DNA of 64,000 bases, from positions 3,551,001 to 3,615,000 of the forward strand of contig JASSKH010000032.1 in assembly GCA_031763025.1 (NCBI GenBank), read 5' to 3'. Source of the stretch: Macrocystis pyrifera. Taxonomy: Eukaryota; Sar; Phaeophyceae; Laminariales; Laminariaceae. Position 1 is the first letter of the stretch; each line of letters starts with the position of its first letter. Positions 10,326 through 24,600 of the stretch are shown piece by piece. The position numbers were made by a program, and so were the translations under genes. The notes under the pieces were generated by a model that did no database searches, had not been told where the DNA came from, and worked only from the letters and a program-made list of their open reading frames with translations.

Positions 10326-10490
10326 TACTCATTGTCACGCATGGCTGTGCTCATTTGGCCATAGACCCTCATTGCCGGGACGGAGCGGCGTCCGGTTTTC
10401 ACCCGCCCAAGCAGGCATTTTTTTCTGCACCATAGTGCCAAGCAAAACCTGAGGCTGTCGGCGAGTTGCATGGATGGTGAGCTGCAGAAT
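10326..10490 (-). mobile_element. Repeat family A, 5'-truncated copy
   Basis: The 3' end (minus strand) reads ...CATGCGTGACAATGAGTACC and abuts a G-rich run at 10315-10325. Similarity fades near 10490, so only the 3' third is present. Confidence 0.6.
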
Positions 10491-11159
10491 GCTTGGAATT
10501 TTGGTGTGCTTGAATCATCTTGACGGCGGTGAAGAGGGCGGAGAAAACTGTTGTGCGGCAGGGAGTGACGTTATGTGTCCTGCACAATTTTCGGTGAAAC
10601 TAGACATTTGGTGAAATTATTGTTGAAAATCTTGTTGTAATTTCTTTTTGCCCTCCGACAAAGTGTCGTACGACGTACATGACAACAACAAAACAGAAAC
10701 AAAACATAAACAAGAACAAGAACGAAAATGTTCCAGTACGACATGAATAATATCATCTGTCTAGTACGTAAGTATACCGCTATTTATACTGTACACCTCT
10801 TTTCTTGCAGATGTTCGTGCAAAAATCGAGCCAACAACTACTATGAATACTCGTATTTAGGAACTTCCAATGCTTCATAAAACGCTTTATCCGGAAATAT
10901 CCTCCTTGTGTTGGTTGACAATCACCCTCCTTTGGCACAAGACGCGGAAATGGACAAGGATCATTTCTGGAGTTGGAAAAGGAATACAATACAGACCTCC
11001 GATTTATCGACTGACTCAGGGCACATCAATCACCCTTCATCCAACATTTCATCATGATGCTCACAGAGGGTATAGCGGTAGACAATTGCACCAGTATTTA
11101 TGGAATAACAGCAACAGTCATAATCAGAATACAGAGGTATACGTACACCTAGTTATACG
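10491..11159. other. No gene seen
   Basis: AT-richer sequence with no supported exon or repeat. Confidence 0.35.
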
Positions 11160-12045
11160 GTGCAAACGGGCCATCGTCAGAAGAAAAACGCCTACCGAGG
11201 AAAAGAAACCCCAGGGGACACCAAGGGGACACCAACGGTCCATTCCCGAGCAAAACCCCACCATAAAAACGAAAGCTTCAACCAGGGGACACAACAAGCG
11301 GTCCATTCCCGGAGGAAAAACGCCCATGAAATTAGCAGGAACCCCCAACCAGAGCATTCAAACGGATCATCCCTAGAGATACAACCTCAATCTGAAATAG
11401 TGAAAACCCCAGCCAGGTGACAAACTGTCTCTTCCCGGATTAAAACACCTACCAAATAATGGAAATCCGAAGCAGGGACACAAAACGACCGTCCCAGGAG
11501 GAAAAAAAAAAAAACGCCTACCGGAGTAACGGGAACCCCCTGAACAGGAGATTCAAACGAATCATCACCGGGGGAGAACACAAACCAGGGGACACAAACG
11601 GTCCAACACCGCAGAAAAACCGCCTACCGAAATAAATGAATCCCCAAACAGGGGAATCTAACGACGCATCCCAGGAGAAGAAACGCCTACTGAATCAACA
11701 TAATCTTCCGGCCAGGGGACATAAACCGATCATACCCGGAGTAAACCGCCCGGCAGTATTACAGATGGTTCCAAACAGGAGATACGAGCGGACCTTCACA
11801 GGAAAAATACGCCTACTGACAATATGAATTCCCAACCAGCGGACACGAACGGACCACCCCCGGATGAAAAAAAGCCTGCTGATTTCACGCAAATCGCCAA
11901 CCAGGGCACACAAGTTATCCAATCGCCGTAAACAGGCCTACTCAAAAATAGAACGCCGAACCATGGGAAAAATACGGATCATCCCCAGAATAAAAACGCT
12001 CACTGAGTCAACGGAAACCCCGACCCCGGGACAGCACCAAACCAT
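11160..12045 (+). repeat. Minisatellite, ~65-bp unit, about 14 copies
   Basis: Units recur about every 60-68 bp, recognised by the phase marker CCAGGGGACACAAACGG, followed by ATCATCCC, GGAGGAAAAACGCCTAC and a GAAACCCC end. Markers lie near 11212, 11281, 11349, 11413, 11476, 11543, 11585, 11649, 11713, 11776, 11837, 11902, 11962 and 12023. Copies differ at many sites, so the array is old. It sits just downstream of the 3' end of epimerase gene 1. Confidence 0.75.
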
Positions 12046-12388
12046 TACCATGGAATCGTGCCGTGCCTTCTAGAGCATTAGAATCGGCCCATTGGGGCCC
12101 CGTTCAGATATTGGAAACATACTAATAGCGATCCTGGCTCTACATGTCCTGGCTCTACATGTCTGGAATAACCCCGGTTCAAAACATATATGTAGATGTT
12201 ACAGCAGAATCAGCCGGAAACCCGGGGATGGGGGGCGGATATTATCCTTCGTGGCTTTCTAAGGCGTATGTCTTACCCTTTTTCTACTACGAAAGGACCT
12301 TACCAGGGACACTAAATCCAAGTAACCCGCCCCGCCCCGCCCAATCGGCTTAGTTTTTAGGGGGGTGACGGCTAACTGCTGAATAGAG

Positions 12389-12698
12389 TTAGACACAAGC
12401 GGGGGTGTAGTCCGCGTCGGAATTCTCGTCGAAACATGCACCGTGACGAACCTTCAGCTTGGCGCCATCGAGGCCGGTGTTGCCTAACATGAGGGTCGCC
12501 GTCGAATCGTCGAAGCGGATCAATGCCGTCACGTTTTCGAACGTGTTGCCGATGAACTGGGTGCCGTCGGCTTCCTTGACCTTGATGCTCTCGGAGCCCC
12601 CGTTGATGATGGTATTGTTCTGGAAAGTGTTGTTTGTGGACCGTCCGGAGTCGACGACGGTGGGAGGGTCGGAGCCGAGATACGTGAAGGTGCTGTAC
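12389..12698 (-). CDS. Epimerase gene 1, exon 7 and stop
   Basis: Codes YSTFTYLGSDPPTVVDSG to the C-terminal ...DADYTPACV and a TAA stop (12389-12391). The acceptor is GGTCAG|GTAC. It closes the helix and carries a Cys near the C-terminus. Confidence 0.85.
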
Positions 12699-15600
12699 CT
12701 GACCATGGAAGGCGTTGCCGGTGGGATAAAGTGTTTATATGTACAAGCAAGGATTTTCCCTTTTAAGTGATTGTGAAGACGGAGTCGTTTTCTTGTACTA
12801 ACAGAAAACAGTACTATTTTATTGCAGTTGACGGAATGGCCCAAACCTGACTGCTAATAATACACGAAAATGCGTGTAACTGGCACGTGAAACACATGGT
12901 GAAATCATGCTTTATTTCGCACGTATACAGTCAATATTGCTTTTCAATTGGCCATTTGGCGATGTTCAGCGCTCATTCCAATCATCCCATCCACACGTCA
13001 AAAGGTAACTACAGTAGAATCCAATAGCTTACAACGCAGAAGAAGGTGAATTAATCGGATCATAATGCTCGGCAAACATTTACCGGTACTATTGCCGTCC
13101 CCTTTACGGATGACCCTACCGACTCTCAACCAACGTTCCACCAATCAATCAAATTAGAAAGTGGACATTTCCAGACTAAGCGTGTGGCGCGAGTAGGTGA
13201 GCCTTGAACACACGACGAAACCTTCACGGTACATAGCAAAAAAGACAATCAACATCGGACAATGTGCAGCGCGAGCATGAACCCCCAAAAATGACGGTAG
13301 AAGCAGAAAATGAAGGAACGACACTGCTGTTCGTTTGATTTCGGACAATCAACGTACTGCGGTATAACACGGCTAACGGCAGGGAAAAGGGAGGACGGCG
13401 CGAGCGCGCTTTGAGCTTTGAAGGTCTTGGGCGTGCTGACATGAGGCACGAGGTTTAAATTGTGTCTGGCATACACACATCCCTTGTTGCGACCACACAC
13501 AGCGCTTTCACGTTGTCGTGCGCTCGCGGGTGAGTTGGGTGTGCTGCAAGGACAGACGGATTTCGATCTCGATCCTCGACATCCTAACCTGCCGTTTTGG
13601 GTCGCTGTGCTCAGGATATGTGTAGCACGAATCCAACTCACAGGAAACATGCCCCACAGTAGAATATATGCAGAAAATACTGCTCCCACCCGGCAATGTG
13701 AGCTATTTACGGGGGACCATATTGAATAGGACGTACGGTAAAAAAAACAAAAACCTGGTATATATCTACCTATTTCTACTAACAATGTTGGGTCCTATGC
13801 CCGGCGTCCCCGGTGGCTTGGTAGGTGGTCCGCGTGCCTATCAAGATCAATTTCGTGGGTTCAAGTCTCACCGAGCGCATGCTCGTAGGGGCTTTTTCTT
13901 GCTTAAAAGAGATTGAATAGCGGAAAGCCCGAGAGCGTGAGTTAGCTACATTCGATGAAAATCGACGAGCAGTGGGAATGCTGCACCCTATGCGCGATAA
14001 AAAAATAAAGGCACGTACCGGGGGGGAGAAGGGAAGACACCTGTGACCACGGCTTGTCCAGAAGGTTGTCGAGGGTAAAACCTCTTACGAATTAGGCTGG
14101 AAAGTGAAAGTGATGACTAAAAAAAAATAAAATAAAGTAAAAAAATACGATGATCCCCCGTAAATAGATCATGCGGTCAGGGAGTATATTCCTTAGAACA
14201 CCTTGAGTATCAAATTGGAATAGAAAAAGATGTGTCCGAATTCTGTAGACTGGTTTCGAACAATTCGTCCCCGAAACGATATCGTGGCAACAGTTTCGTG
14301 ATCGGTCAAACACCGCGTCCGGGAGTATGTACATCCAAAAGGAACAGGAAAATGATTGCGGTCTCACTTCGTGGTGTTGCTGATGACGTTGTCGCAGAAA
14401 AAGTTCGCCCCGCACCCCACGGACATTCTGATGCCGTACTTGTTGCTGTCGAAGGTGTTGTTGCTCACGGTGACGTTGAAAGTCTCCAGCATCGCCATTC
14501 CAGAGTTGCCGTTGTCGTGGACGTAGTTGCCTGTATTTCGGTGTCGTTGGTGGTATGGTTGCGGAAACACAACAACAAAAAAAAAAAACGCGAAACGCCG
14601 TCACGGCGACAACGAAAGCGTGTTACCTTAACGCGCCCAAACGCCAGTGGTAACAGCAGCCTGTTCTGATGTTGCAACGGGAGCTATGTGTGGACGAAAT
14701 TGACACACGACACGAAATTGGAGCGCGGAAGTGTGGTGAACTTGAGATTTATTTTTACCAATCCGCTGGAGGATTGAAAAAAAAAATCAGTAATGATAAT
14801 AGATAGTTGTTATGGAAAAGTGAGTTCCCCTAAATTTCATCGTTTTCCTGTTTTTGTTTTTCCCCCCCTTCCCGAAAGAAGATTGCTACATGGGCGTTCT
14901 TGATTTTTAGCCTTCCTAGTGATTTTCCTGAGTTCGGGAACATTTCTCAACTTTTTCATCATTTTCCTGTTACTTTTTGTTTTCGAGAGAATCGAAAATT
15001 TAGAAAAAGGTCGTTCGATATTAACAACAGCCCTTATCATGAATAGACAGACACAAAGACAGACACACAGACAGACTGACGAGTTGACGCGGGCTATGTA
15101 CGACACTGATATACTTTTTCTGAGACTACCGGCTGGAGGAGGGCTATGGTTTAAAGTAAGTCAAAGCTGACTTTCGAGAAAAAAGGGCTACAAAACGCTA
15201 TTCGACAAGCAATCCCAAAGCTTGCAGTAGGTGTACACCGTACCAGGGAAGCACGACCAAAGAAAAGAAAAAAAAGAACGACACTCTACGAAACCCTTTT
15301 CCGAGAGCTAGACAGGGGGGGGGGGGTTCTATTCTAAAACAAATAAATCAAAACATGAAAAGATAAGTCGTTTTGAGTGAGGCGTGAGAGTTTAACGGTC
15401 GCAGTCTTTTGTTTTCGGCCAATATGTTTCTGAATTGACCGGGATCCTTAACCCGATATCGTCGGAATGTGGTGTTTTACCGTACGTTTTCGCGATACAG
15501 TGCTTGTCGGTTGCACTTTTAGCGTTAATCTTGTTAATCTAAATCCGTTCTCAGGGTGACTTGGTAATCGTGTAGAGTTCCTCATGCGAGTAGCCTCAGA

Positions 15601-18600
15601 AACCAGAGGTACCGTCCCCACCATACTTGTAGAACGCGCTTTTCTATCGATTCGTACATGGACGGGGATGGCACGCAACTACCGTAAGAAGGGAGGGACA
15701 AGGCGGGCGTTCTTGATAGGGTGGGCGGGTTTTTTTTTTTCCCCGGTACCCTCCTGACCACGCAATCGCCTAATAATCTTGAACCAACCATCAGCGCCCT
15801 GTTTCCACAATGACCGTAGACACCATCGCTTGGAGACGAACCCACCATGTATTCCATGGCGGCAGTAATGCGGGTTAGTTCGGACTGGAAAAGCGGTGGG
15901 ACCAGAGTCCCTTCCGACCGAGTTACTGGAAGTCGACCACCCCTAATTTATCCCGGTACTTTTACAATTTACTTGTCAATGCGTGGAGACCGGGTATTGC
16001 CCCTCAGCGATGGAAAAATGTGACCAAAAACTCCCTTGATGGAATCAATGATCGTTCTTATTGCATCAACTACCGAGGAACTCCACTGGTTGCTTATCCA
16101 GGCAAAGAACAGCTTAAAATAGTCGAGTCCCACCTCAGCAACTACTCCTAGACTGATGGGATGCTCCCCGAGGAACAGTGCGGCCTTTGCCCAGCACGAT
16201 CAACAGTCGACAAGCTGCTCGTCGTGCGTCGACTACAAGAGCTCGGACGAGCAAAACCTCCCCCCTGCACATGTGCTTTATTCAAACTGCAGAAAGCGTA
16301 TGGTTCCGTCAACCGAGACCTGTTTGGAGTGCTACGCTTCGGCGTGCCAGATAATAGGTTAACCGTTATCCGCCAATTCCACGAAAGCATGCGCGCTCGC
16401 GTGCGCACGGATGACGATGGGCGCTTGAAATGGTTTGGCGTCAGTCAGGGGCTGCGGCAAGGATGTGTGCTGTCGTCGCTTCCGTTCAATGTTTCCTCCG
16501 CTTCTGTAATACACGCCGTGCAGGCACGTGTCGGCGAGACCCAGACATTTTAGGGACTTAGTTCACCTCGGGCAGGACCCCGGGGAGGATCGTGTGAAGG
16601 TTGACCCGCTACCATGTGTACGGAGGACATTGTGGGATATGCGGTACGCCGACTATGCAGGCATTGTATCTAAGGCCGCGGAAGGCCTTGCGAAGATGAC
16701 GACCGTTATTGTGATCGTTTCCGGAGCGGCAGGCCTCACCGTGTCCGAAACGAAAACGGAGATCATCCCGCCGCGGGCACCGAACCAGGTACTCCGGGCG
16801 TGACCGCTAGTCATCGAAGCAGCGGGACAGAGGTATATACAGACGATGCAGTGTTTGTACGTGTGCGCTCTGGTCATCGTTGAGCGCTGACCTTATACCA
16901 GAGGTCAAGCGACGGCTCCGACTCGCATGGGGAGCTATACGACTTGGAGGATGCCCCTTTCACTCTAAAGCCGCGCATGCTAAAGGCCGAGGTGGTGCCG
17001 TCCCTGTTGTACGGGTGTGTGACGTAGATTCTCGGCTAGGAGCACTTCGCTGACTCCGAACGGCACACCACAAACTCCTCCTACGGATCATTGGCTTCGA
17101 GCGCCGACAACGCACCGACAAGATTAAGTCGTACGCCAAGGCCCTCAAAAAGACACAATGCGAGAGCGTTCCATCCGCAAACGACGCCTCCTCTTTGCGG
17201 GGGGTCGTACAGCGGACAACCCATGGTCGGTTGATCCGTCGGGTGATGTCTGGGGCGATGGCTGGTGGGGTGAAACCGAGACCAAGCCGACCAGAAAAGA
17301 ACTGGGCCCAATGTCTAGCAAGACTGCTCCCAAGAGGCTGATCCGACTCATGACAACAATACCTCACCCAAAGCAAACTGACTTTTGATAAATCGAACAG
17401 AAATGTACGCTAAACTCAATGGATAATTCCATACCCTACGGGTGTAACGAACAACTCTACTGTAAAACACGAGTGCTATTTGCAACGATATTACGATGTT
17501 GCGTACCAGGTACAATGTAGCTCTAAAGCTGAGAAGACTCGTCAGTCAGAAATATTTCGGTGAAACCGTGCTACCCCCATATGAAGCACCCCTCCGTACA
17601 GTGAACTCCTCACCTTTAACAATGGCGTCATTGCAGCTCCGGTGAAGAAAAATGCCAACGGATATCGCGCTACCGCCGTAGACCTCGTTTCCCTGAGGAA
17701 AACGCGAGTCGAGGGGGGGCACGACAATACTTTCGTGTGGTGTTAAGCCCAAAGGTAGGAGCGGAACGGAGTTAGACCACGAGGTTAAGGTTATTTTTGG
17801 TGTTGTTCTTCCCTGGGATGCTTACGACTGTAAAGCTCATCGTGCTGCACACTACTGGTTTGAAAAATAAGTGAAGGTGCACCACAGGATAGCGAAGCAA
17901 CCCGAAATAAAAAAACTCAACGGCCAGGTATTGCTGTAAAATCAGAGTAGTAGTAGTACTGCAGTATCAACAGTAGCAGTAGTATAGTAGGAGGAGGGGA
18001 GTGGGGGGGGAGGCCAAGACGAGCATAATGTGGATAAGGAGGACAATAATCAGGAGGAGCAGGAGAAGGCGGTGCAGAAGAAGGAGGGGGAGAAGGAGGG
18101 GGAGAAGGAGGAGCAACAGGAGGAGGACGAGGAAGACGGCGAGGGGGAACCGGAGGGGGGGGGGGGGAGGAGGAAGGAGAAAGAGGAGTATATCTTGAAG
18201 AGTGAACAACATAATAACGAGCGGGAGTTTAAACCGCGATGCGGTACAGCCGTGGTATTTCACCTGTATGGACACTCCGTTACAGCGCTTGGAGGCGATG
18301 ATCCCGTGCCACCCGTTGTTGTAGACGGTGTTGTCGTGGATGGTCAAGAAGTCGCTGTCGTCGTGGGGATCAAAGCCGTACCCCGAGTTGTCGTGTATCT
18401 GGTTCCTCCTCCAGTCTCCCTGCTGGTGGCCGTACGAGTAAAGCCCGAAGTTGTTGTGGTGAACGTGCGAGTCGTAAAGGTTGCCGTAGACGTTTACATC
18501 GTCGAACAGCTCAGGATTACTCGAGTCCGTGCAGAACCCGCGGACCTGGACCGGTGATATGTTCGAGGGGAACAGGTAATGGTTGGTGCAAAAAATGTTT

Positions 18601-21600
18601 TAGCCAGATGGTTGGTGTATCAGGTGATAGGTACGCCAGGTGTCGGGTTTAGGGGATAGTTGGTATCCCAAATGGTTGCTATGTAAGATGGTTTGGTACT
18701 TGAAATATCTGCTCTGTTCCGATGGTGGTCAAAGGCAGGGTGGGCACAGGCAGACACGGAAAGAAGAAGAAGAAGAAGTGAATACGCAGTTATGGGCAAC
18801 ATACACTAACAGACCCTCGGACACCTGACCATGGCACGGATTAGTTTGGCGATGCGCGTACATGAAAAATCTTGATGTTCATGCCCCCATCATCATCACG
18901 ATAACAACAGCAGCAGCAATGCTTATCGATGCGATCGGCTTATGGGTTCCCTTCATCTGTGCGGAAGACATCTTTCTCGAGTCATTCCGTGAAGAAGGCG
19001 GGCAAGATGAAGGCGCTCACGGCTCATCACGAGCCTACTGAAAAATATATACGGCCAGTCGATTCCGGGGCGGGGTGACGACGAACCGCGTGGTGACGCG
19101 TTTGGGGTACAAGTGATTTAGGGAGAAGGCACAGCTGGAGGCTCGTAGACTGTTGACAGGGAATACTTCATCAAGCATTTAATGAAGTCATCACAACTGA
19201 GTCAGCTATGAGTTCGATCGATTGAGTGGTTGGTACTCAACTTTGAAAGCTGCGCGATACGTCGAGCTTACGTTCTCCTATATAAATTATTGGAGTACGC
19301 TCGAAAAAATTGAAGATATTTTGTGAATTCGACCGAAGCAGTAAGCATTTCGACAAGACTGAAATGGCGTTTGGATACAAACACCAGTACTCGTACGTAT
19401 ACACGTGTACGTGTGCACCATAACTATTATTTCTTCAGATTAAATTGCATAGGGAGCTCAGTCTCCAAATTATAATACACTACGTCAAACGCTTCGCTCC
19501 GCCCGAAACACAATAGAACTGTAATCGTGGTCCTCGACGTGCGCAGAATCGTTTCTTCGTGCCCTGCGGAGCAGACATATTCACCCCCGCTCCTCCTCCC
19601 CCACCTTCCACGTGAGGCCGTAGCTCTCGGTGTCGTGAAACCCAAGGTAAGCCATTTCGGTGTCCTCGATGTCCATCCGAGCCTCGCCCATATTGCTCTT
19701 GGCTCTGCCCTCGCACGTCTCGCCCTCGTCGGTGATGACCTCCGAGACGGCGCTGATATACGACCGTCCATCGGCTTCGTAATCGTCAACGGTGTTCCTG
19801 TCGGTATCCCACGCGAATACCTGACAGGCGTCAAGGGGGGGTGGGGCGGGGGGCGGGGAGGAAATATACTCATGATCATGCATGGCGGTAGTCGTATGGC
19901 CATAGGCCCTCGCGTCCCCACAATGACGGGACCGAGCACGTTGGGTTTTCACCGATCAGGCAGGCACTGCTTGCACCAAGCGGGAGGCCCCATGAGATGT
20001 TCGGTGAGCCACATGAAGGGTGGGGGTGTACTCGATATCATGCATGGCCGTAGTCGTATGACCATAGGGGGGGGGGGGGGGGGGGGGGGGGGGATTCGTG
20101 GATTTTTCCACGTGAATTTCTGATAGGTCTCGAGGGGAGAGGTCGTGGAATTGTCTCACGCAAATACCTGATAAGTATGGAGGGGGAGAGGAGAGGGGTG
20201 GATTTGTTCGGAACTGCCCCAAGCGAGTATCTGGCAAAAATGGAGCGGGGGCGGGGATGTAAGACGAAATTGCGGAATTGCCTAACGCAAATACCTGATC
20301 GGCTTCGACGGGGGGGGGGTGCACGTTGCTATCCATGGACGTAGTCGTAGTAAATGACCATAGACCCTCGCATCTCTACTACAACCCTCGTACCCCTTCT
20401 ATGCCGGGACGGGGTACTTCGGGGCTACACCGACCAGGCAGACATTGCTTGCACCAAGCGCAGCGCACCGTGAAGTCGTGAAATATTTGGTGAGTCGCAT
20501 GGTGGGTGAGCTGCATCCAACCAAGAACCGCTTGTGGGGGAGCCTTTTGTACATAGACATGTTTTATTTTCTGGTTTGGTCACTTCCAGTGACAGCAATA
20601 TGTATTTTATGTATCTGCCATGTGGATACCTTACAATATTTTTACAACATCTTACGGCCATCCCACGTTTGTGCAGTTAAGGTCCTCCGCCCCGCACAAA
20701 CTACTTAACTCGGTCGCGAGCCACGGCAGCCGCCGAAAACCTAAAAACCAGTCCCCTGGGTGTCTAGCTCACGCAGCCATTGGCGTGCTTAACAGCATCA
20801 CTGCCAGCCGACGCCAACCCGGCTTATTTCACGATCACAGGCATAACTGATCGGGGGCGGGGCGGGGGGGGGGTTATAAATAAAACCGCAGCAAACTTCA
20901 ATTGCATGTGGGGAAGGCACTGTAGTTTCAGCAGTTTTTGCAGAAAGAGTCATTGAATATATTGCACGCTGCACACAACTACCAATCTTGTAGACTGGGT
21001 CATGCCCAGCTTGTTACGTTGGGCACGGTGCTTCCTATACCGAGTCGGACCCGCGTGGTACGATGTCACAGTAAGGAACACAGGCATACCCTCAAGATCA
21101 ACAAACAGTGACTGGACAGCACAGAAAACGTGCGTGCGGTTGTTTGTAGGCGTCGCTTGTACCCTTTGCCGCAGAGCTATTAATAGGTGCCGTCAACGCT
21201 GGGGCTTGTATCGATAGCGCGGTCGGATCAACTCTTCTGATGGACTGAATGGAAACCAGTAAACCAAGCACATCATCAACAGCCCCTCGCGTCGCAGTTA
21301 CAGAGAAGTGAACATGTTTTTTTTCGGTTCATGAGAACAATCGAGCCAATTTTCACTTTTACTCTCAACCTGGAGTGCCGCCGTTCACTGTTGTACCTGG
21401 TAGGATGCACCCCAACTTTTAGTGGAAAAAATAACAAGTAGGAACAGAAGCTCTGGCCTCTGACGAAAATATAAGACCCGTTTGGACTCTGATGTAAATA
21501 TCGAACGGCCATTATTTTTACGGCCTTACGTAGATGCACTTAGAGAGGGGGAGAAGCAGATGTCCACCGAGCGAGTGAGCCAACGGGGACGGGAGAGGAA

Positions 21601-24600
21601 CCGTCAGGAAAGCCATGAGGACAATATGTAAAAGAGAGAGGAACGCCTGTGACGATAGCTCCAGGTGGGTATTCCGCTGTAAACTGGCTCAACGCGTCTA
21701 CGCACTGTATCTCCAGTGGATGGGGGAGTCCTTCCGCGTCACGTCAGTTATTTATATCGCTTGGACAGCCCATGGCCCAGTCCGCGGGCCAACCCGTAGT
21801 TAACCATCGTAGAATCACCATTATGCTGTGGTTAAACTTATCAACCATGGGACAACCCGCGGACAATCGCCATCGAACGACTTGAGTGGCATCGTTCATG
21901 GCTGAGCCCATGGAGTATGACACGGTTAAAAGGGTAGGCGTCACAGTTCACTGCACGGACTGACCCATAGGTCGACCTATGGGACGCCTCGTGAGGTATC
22001 CCGTGATGCTCACCATGGGGTCTACATCGCATATAGCATGTCATACCCCATGGATGATCATCAAAGAAATGCTTCATGGTACACGTACCATGGGACCAAC
22101 CGTGGGACATATCGTGGTACATTCCGTGGAACGTACCATGGGTAGCCATGACATTTACCATGAAAGCAAGCACTGTTGTTGGTTGGGTTATGTATGCAAT
22201 GTCCACCCTGGCCTCGTCCAGCACCATGGAATAAACCATGGCGTGTTTATTGGTGCTCCATGACCCAAACCACGGCTCACGTAAACGCCATGGGATTTTC
22301 ACCGTAAAAACCATTGGCTCATGAGACTGTACCATGGTCCATTCCATGGGGAACGATTGTTCCATGGATTTCTTCAAGGCTCAACTATAGTTGGCTCCAT
22401 GGCGATCCCAATGGTCTGTTTAACCAATGAACACCCCTCCAACGCCACCACCACCACCGCCACCGCATCACATGATAACCCGAACAACAACATCAACATC
22501 CGAGAACGGAACAGAAAGGACGGCCCAGTTTGGGTTTTCTACTCGGGAGCTGGTGCGTTCTATAGGCACAGTTGAGGCTGCGAGTAGGCCGGACTTGACG
22601 GGTAGTTATCACTGTTGCCGGGTGTTGTGTGTTCAATGAGGACTGATACTCGATGGATGAATAGACTCCCAACAACCGCACTTGGCTATGAGCTAGGCAC
22701 TGCGACAAACAAGCGTAAAGAAGGATAGTTCATCATGTCGCTGTATCGTCGGCCCCGGAAGGGGTAGACAGATGCAGGGGGAAACGTGGAGTGAATATGT
22801 GCGTCAACGCTCCACTGTGCTCAGCAACAGCCGTTCGTAGCCGACTACGAAAACCATTCTCTCGTATACAGGGCATGCTCGCACCTACCCGTGAGACTCC
22901 TCGTATATAGGTATCACGTGATACCTCGAGACAAACAGGGTGTAACAGTAGCTCCCTGGCACAACGTATGGAAACCGTAATGTGTTGGCATGTGCTGTTT
23001 GGTTAGACAAACTACTGCATATCGAACACCCTCCCTTGCGCCAGAACACCTAAAACTCCTCTATAAAAGAAACATTAGCCACCGATAACAAAGAGCTATA
23101 CTTTGTATCGAACATTCTTTGCGTAATTTATTTATGTTAGTAACAACTAAACACGACTCGAGCCACAGAAAAGGGCGCCAGTCGGGCGCAAAAAAGTCCA
23201 ACTCTGCAAATTCCGCACTCGATTATAGAAATTGTAATACCTAGCCGACTGATGACACGTCGGTGACTAATAGTCAGCCAACCCACAGGCCTAAGATACT
23301 TCGGGGTTGCCATCGTAAACCTTCCTACAACGTCTTAGGCTGGAGGACTGCCTGGTGGCGGTTTGCTTGGATGTTAATCTAGGTGTTTTGTACTGTACCA
23401 GTGTGTACCTTGGTGCTCAGGAAGTCGAGGCTTCCTCCGTAGGCGCGCAGGTTGATGTACGTATCGTTCGTGCTCAGCAGGCGAAGTTCGTCGGCGTCGC
23501 CCCCGGCCGAGGTACCGTACACCTGAACCGAAACAAGCAACCCGCGACAGCAGCGGCGAGCCATGGGGCGGGGACAGTAAAGGCAATTCTTCGGTTATTA
23601 TTAGCTGAAACGAATCGTATCTATACCAAGGTATGCTTATGAGCAATGATCGACGTTGAAGCTCATCATCAAGTTGAATCATCATCGGATGGCAAACATA
23701 TCAATCAATGTTATATCAATAGTCTCACGCATCGGGCAGATCGCAACCACTGTACCCGCTACATTATCTACAATAGATCTGCAAGGGCGGACACGTTCGT
23801 GATTTATACGAGCATGATCTAGCTCACCATCGTGCCGGGCATGGAATACGTACAATCTGCATTACGATCTACATCTTTGTGAAAAGTAGGATCTATTTTT
23901 TTTTTCAAAGTATTATCACGGGGGACCATAGTAAATAGGACCAAATATTGTTAGTAAATATAGGTAAATGTATAGGTTTTTGTATGTACGATAGGTCGTA
24001 TTAACTATGGACCCCCGTAATAGCACGTGTTTTTTCCTGGGTTGGATGCGTACTTTGCGAGGAAGTGTTCAATAGGTTGTCTGGGTCTTTATCTGTCTGA
24101 AGTTGTTAGTACGGGGGACCATAGTAAACAGGTCCTACGACGGTACAAACAAAAACCTTTATGGTTCACTATTTTTTCCGAAAAATATTTGGTCCCCTGT
24201 TTACTATGGTCCCACGTAAGAATGTTTTTTTCCAATACCGTTTTCGAAATGGTTCAACACTAACTCTGAGTAGTTTTTTCTAGTGCAGGTTGACAGGGGT
24301 TACCGATAGCAAAAAAAAAACGAAGTTGCCCCTGGCTTCTTCAAACGCACGAAGGAACCGACAGATGGAGAAGAACCACGAAAATTATAAATGAAGCAGA
24401 AAAAAACGTAAAACGTCATCTATTTCAAGGTTAGTGATGTTTGCGGCGCGGTACATACACCTGGGGGGGGAATAAATTTGTGCAGCAGTGCACCGACCGG
24501 CGGCTGCTTCTTGTTTGTGCGTAGTCGGTGCCGCTTAATCCACGCGAATGATATGGTACATACGGCATATTATCACAAAATGACCACGTTTGCCGTAACA

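Noticed and set aside
11160-12045. CRISPR-like array
   Set aside because: Units are contiguous and diverged, without constant repeats and unique spacers, and the genome is eukaryotic.
18030-18557. Glu-rich plus-strand frame
   Set aside because: Polypurine composition opposite the catalytic exon of the epimerase gene.
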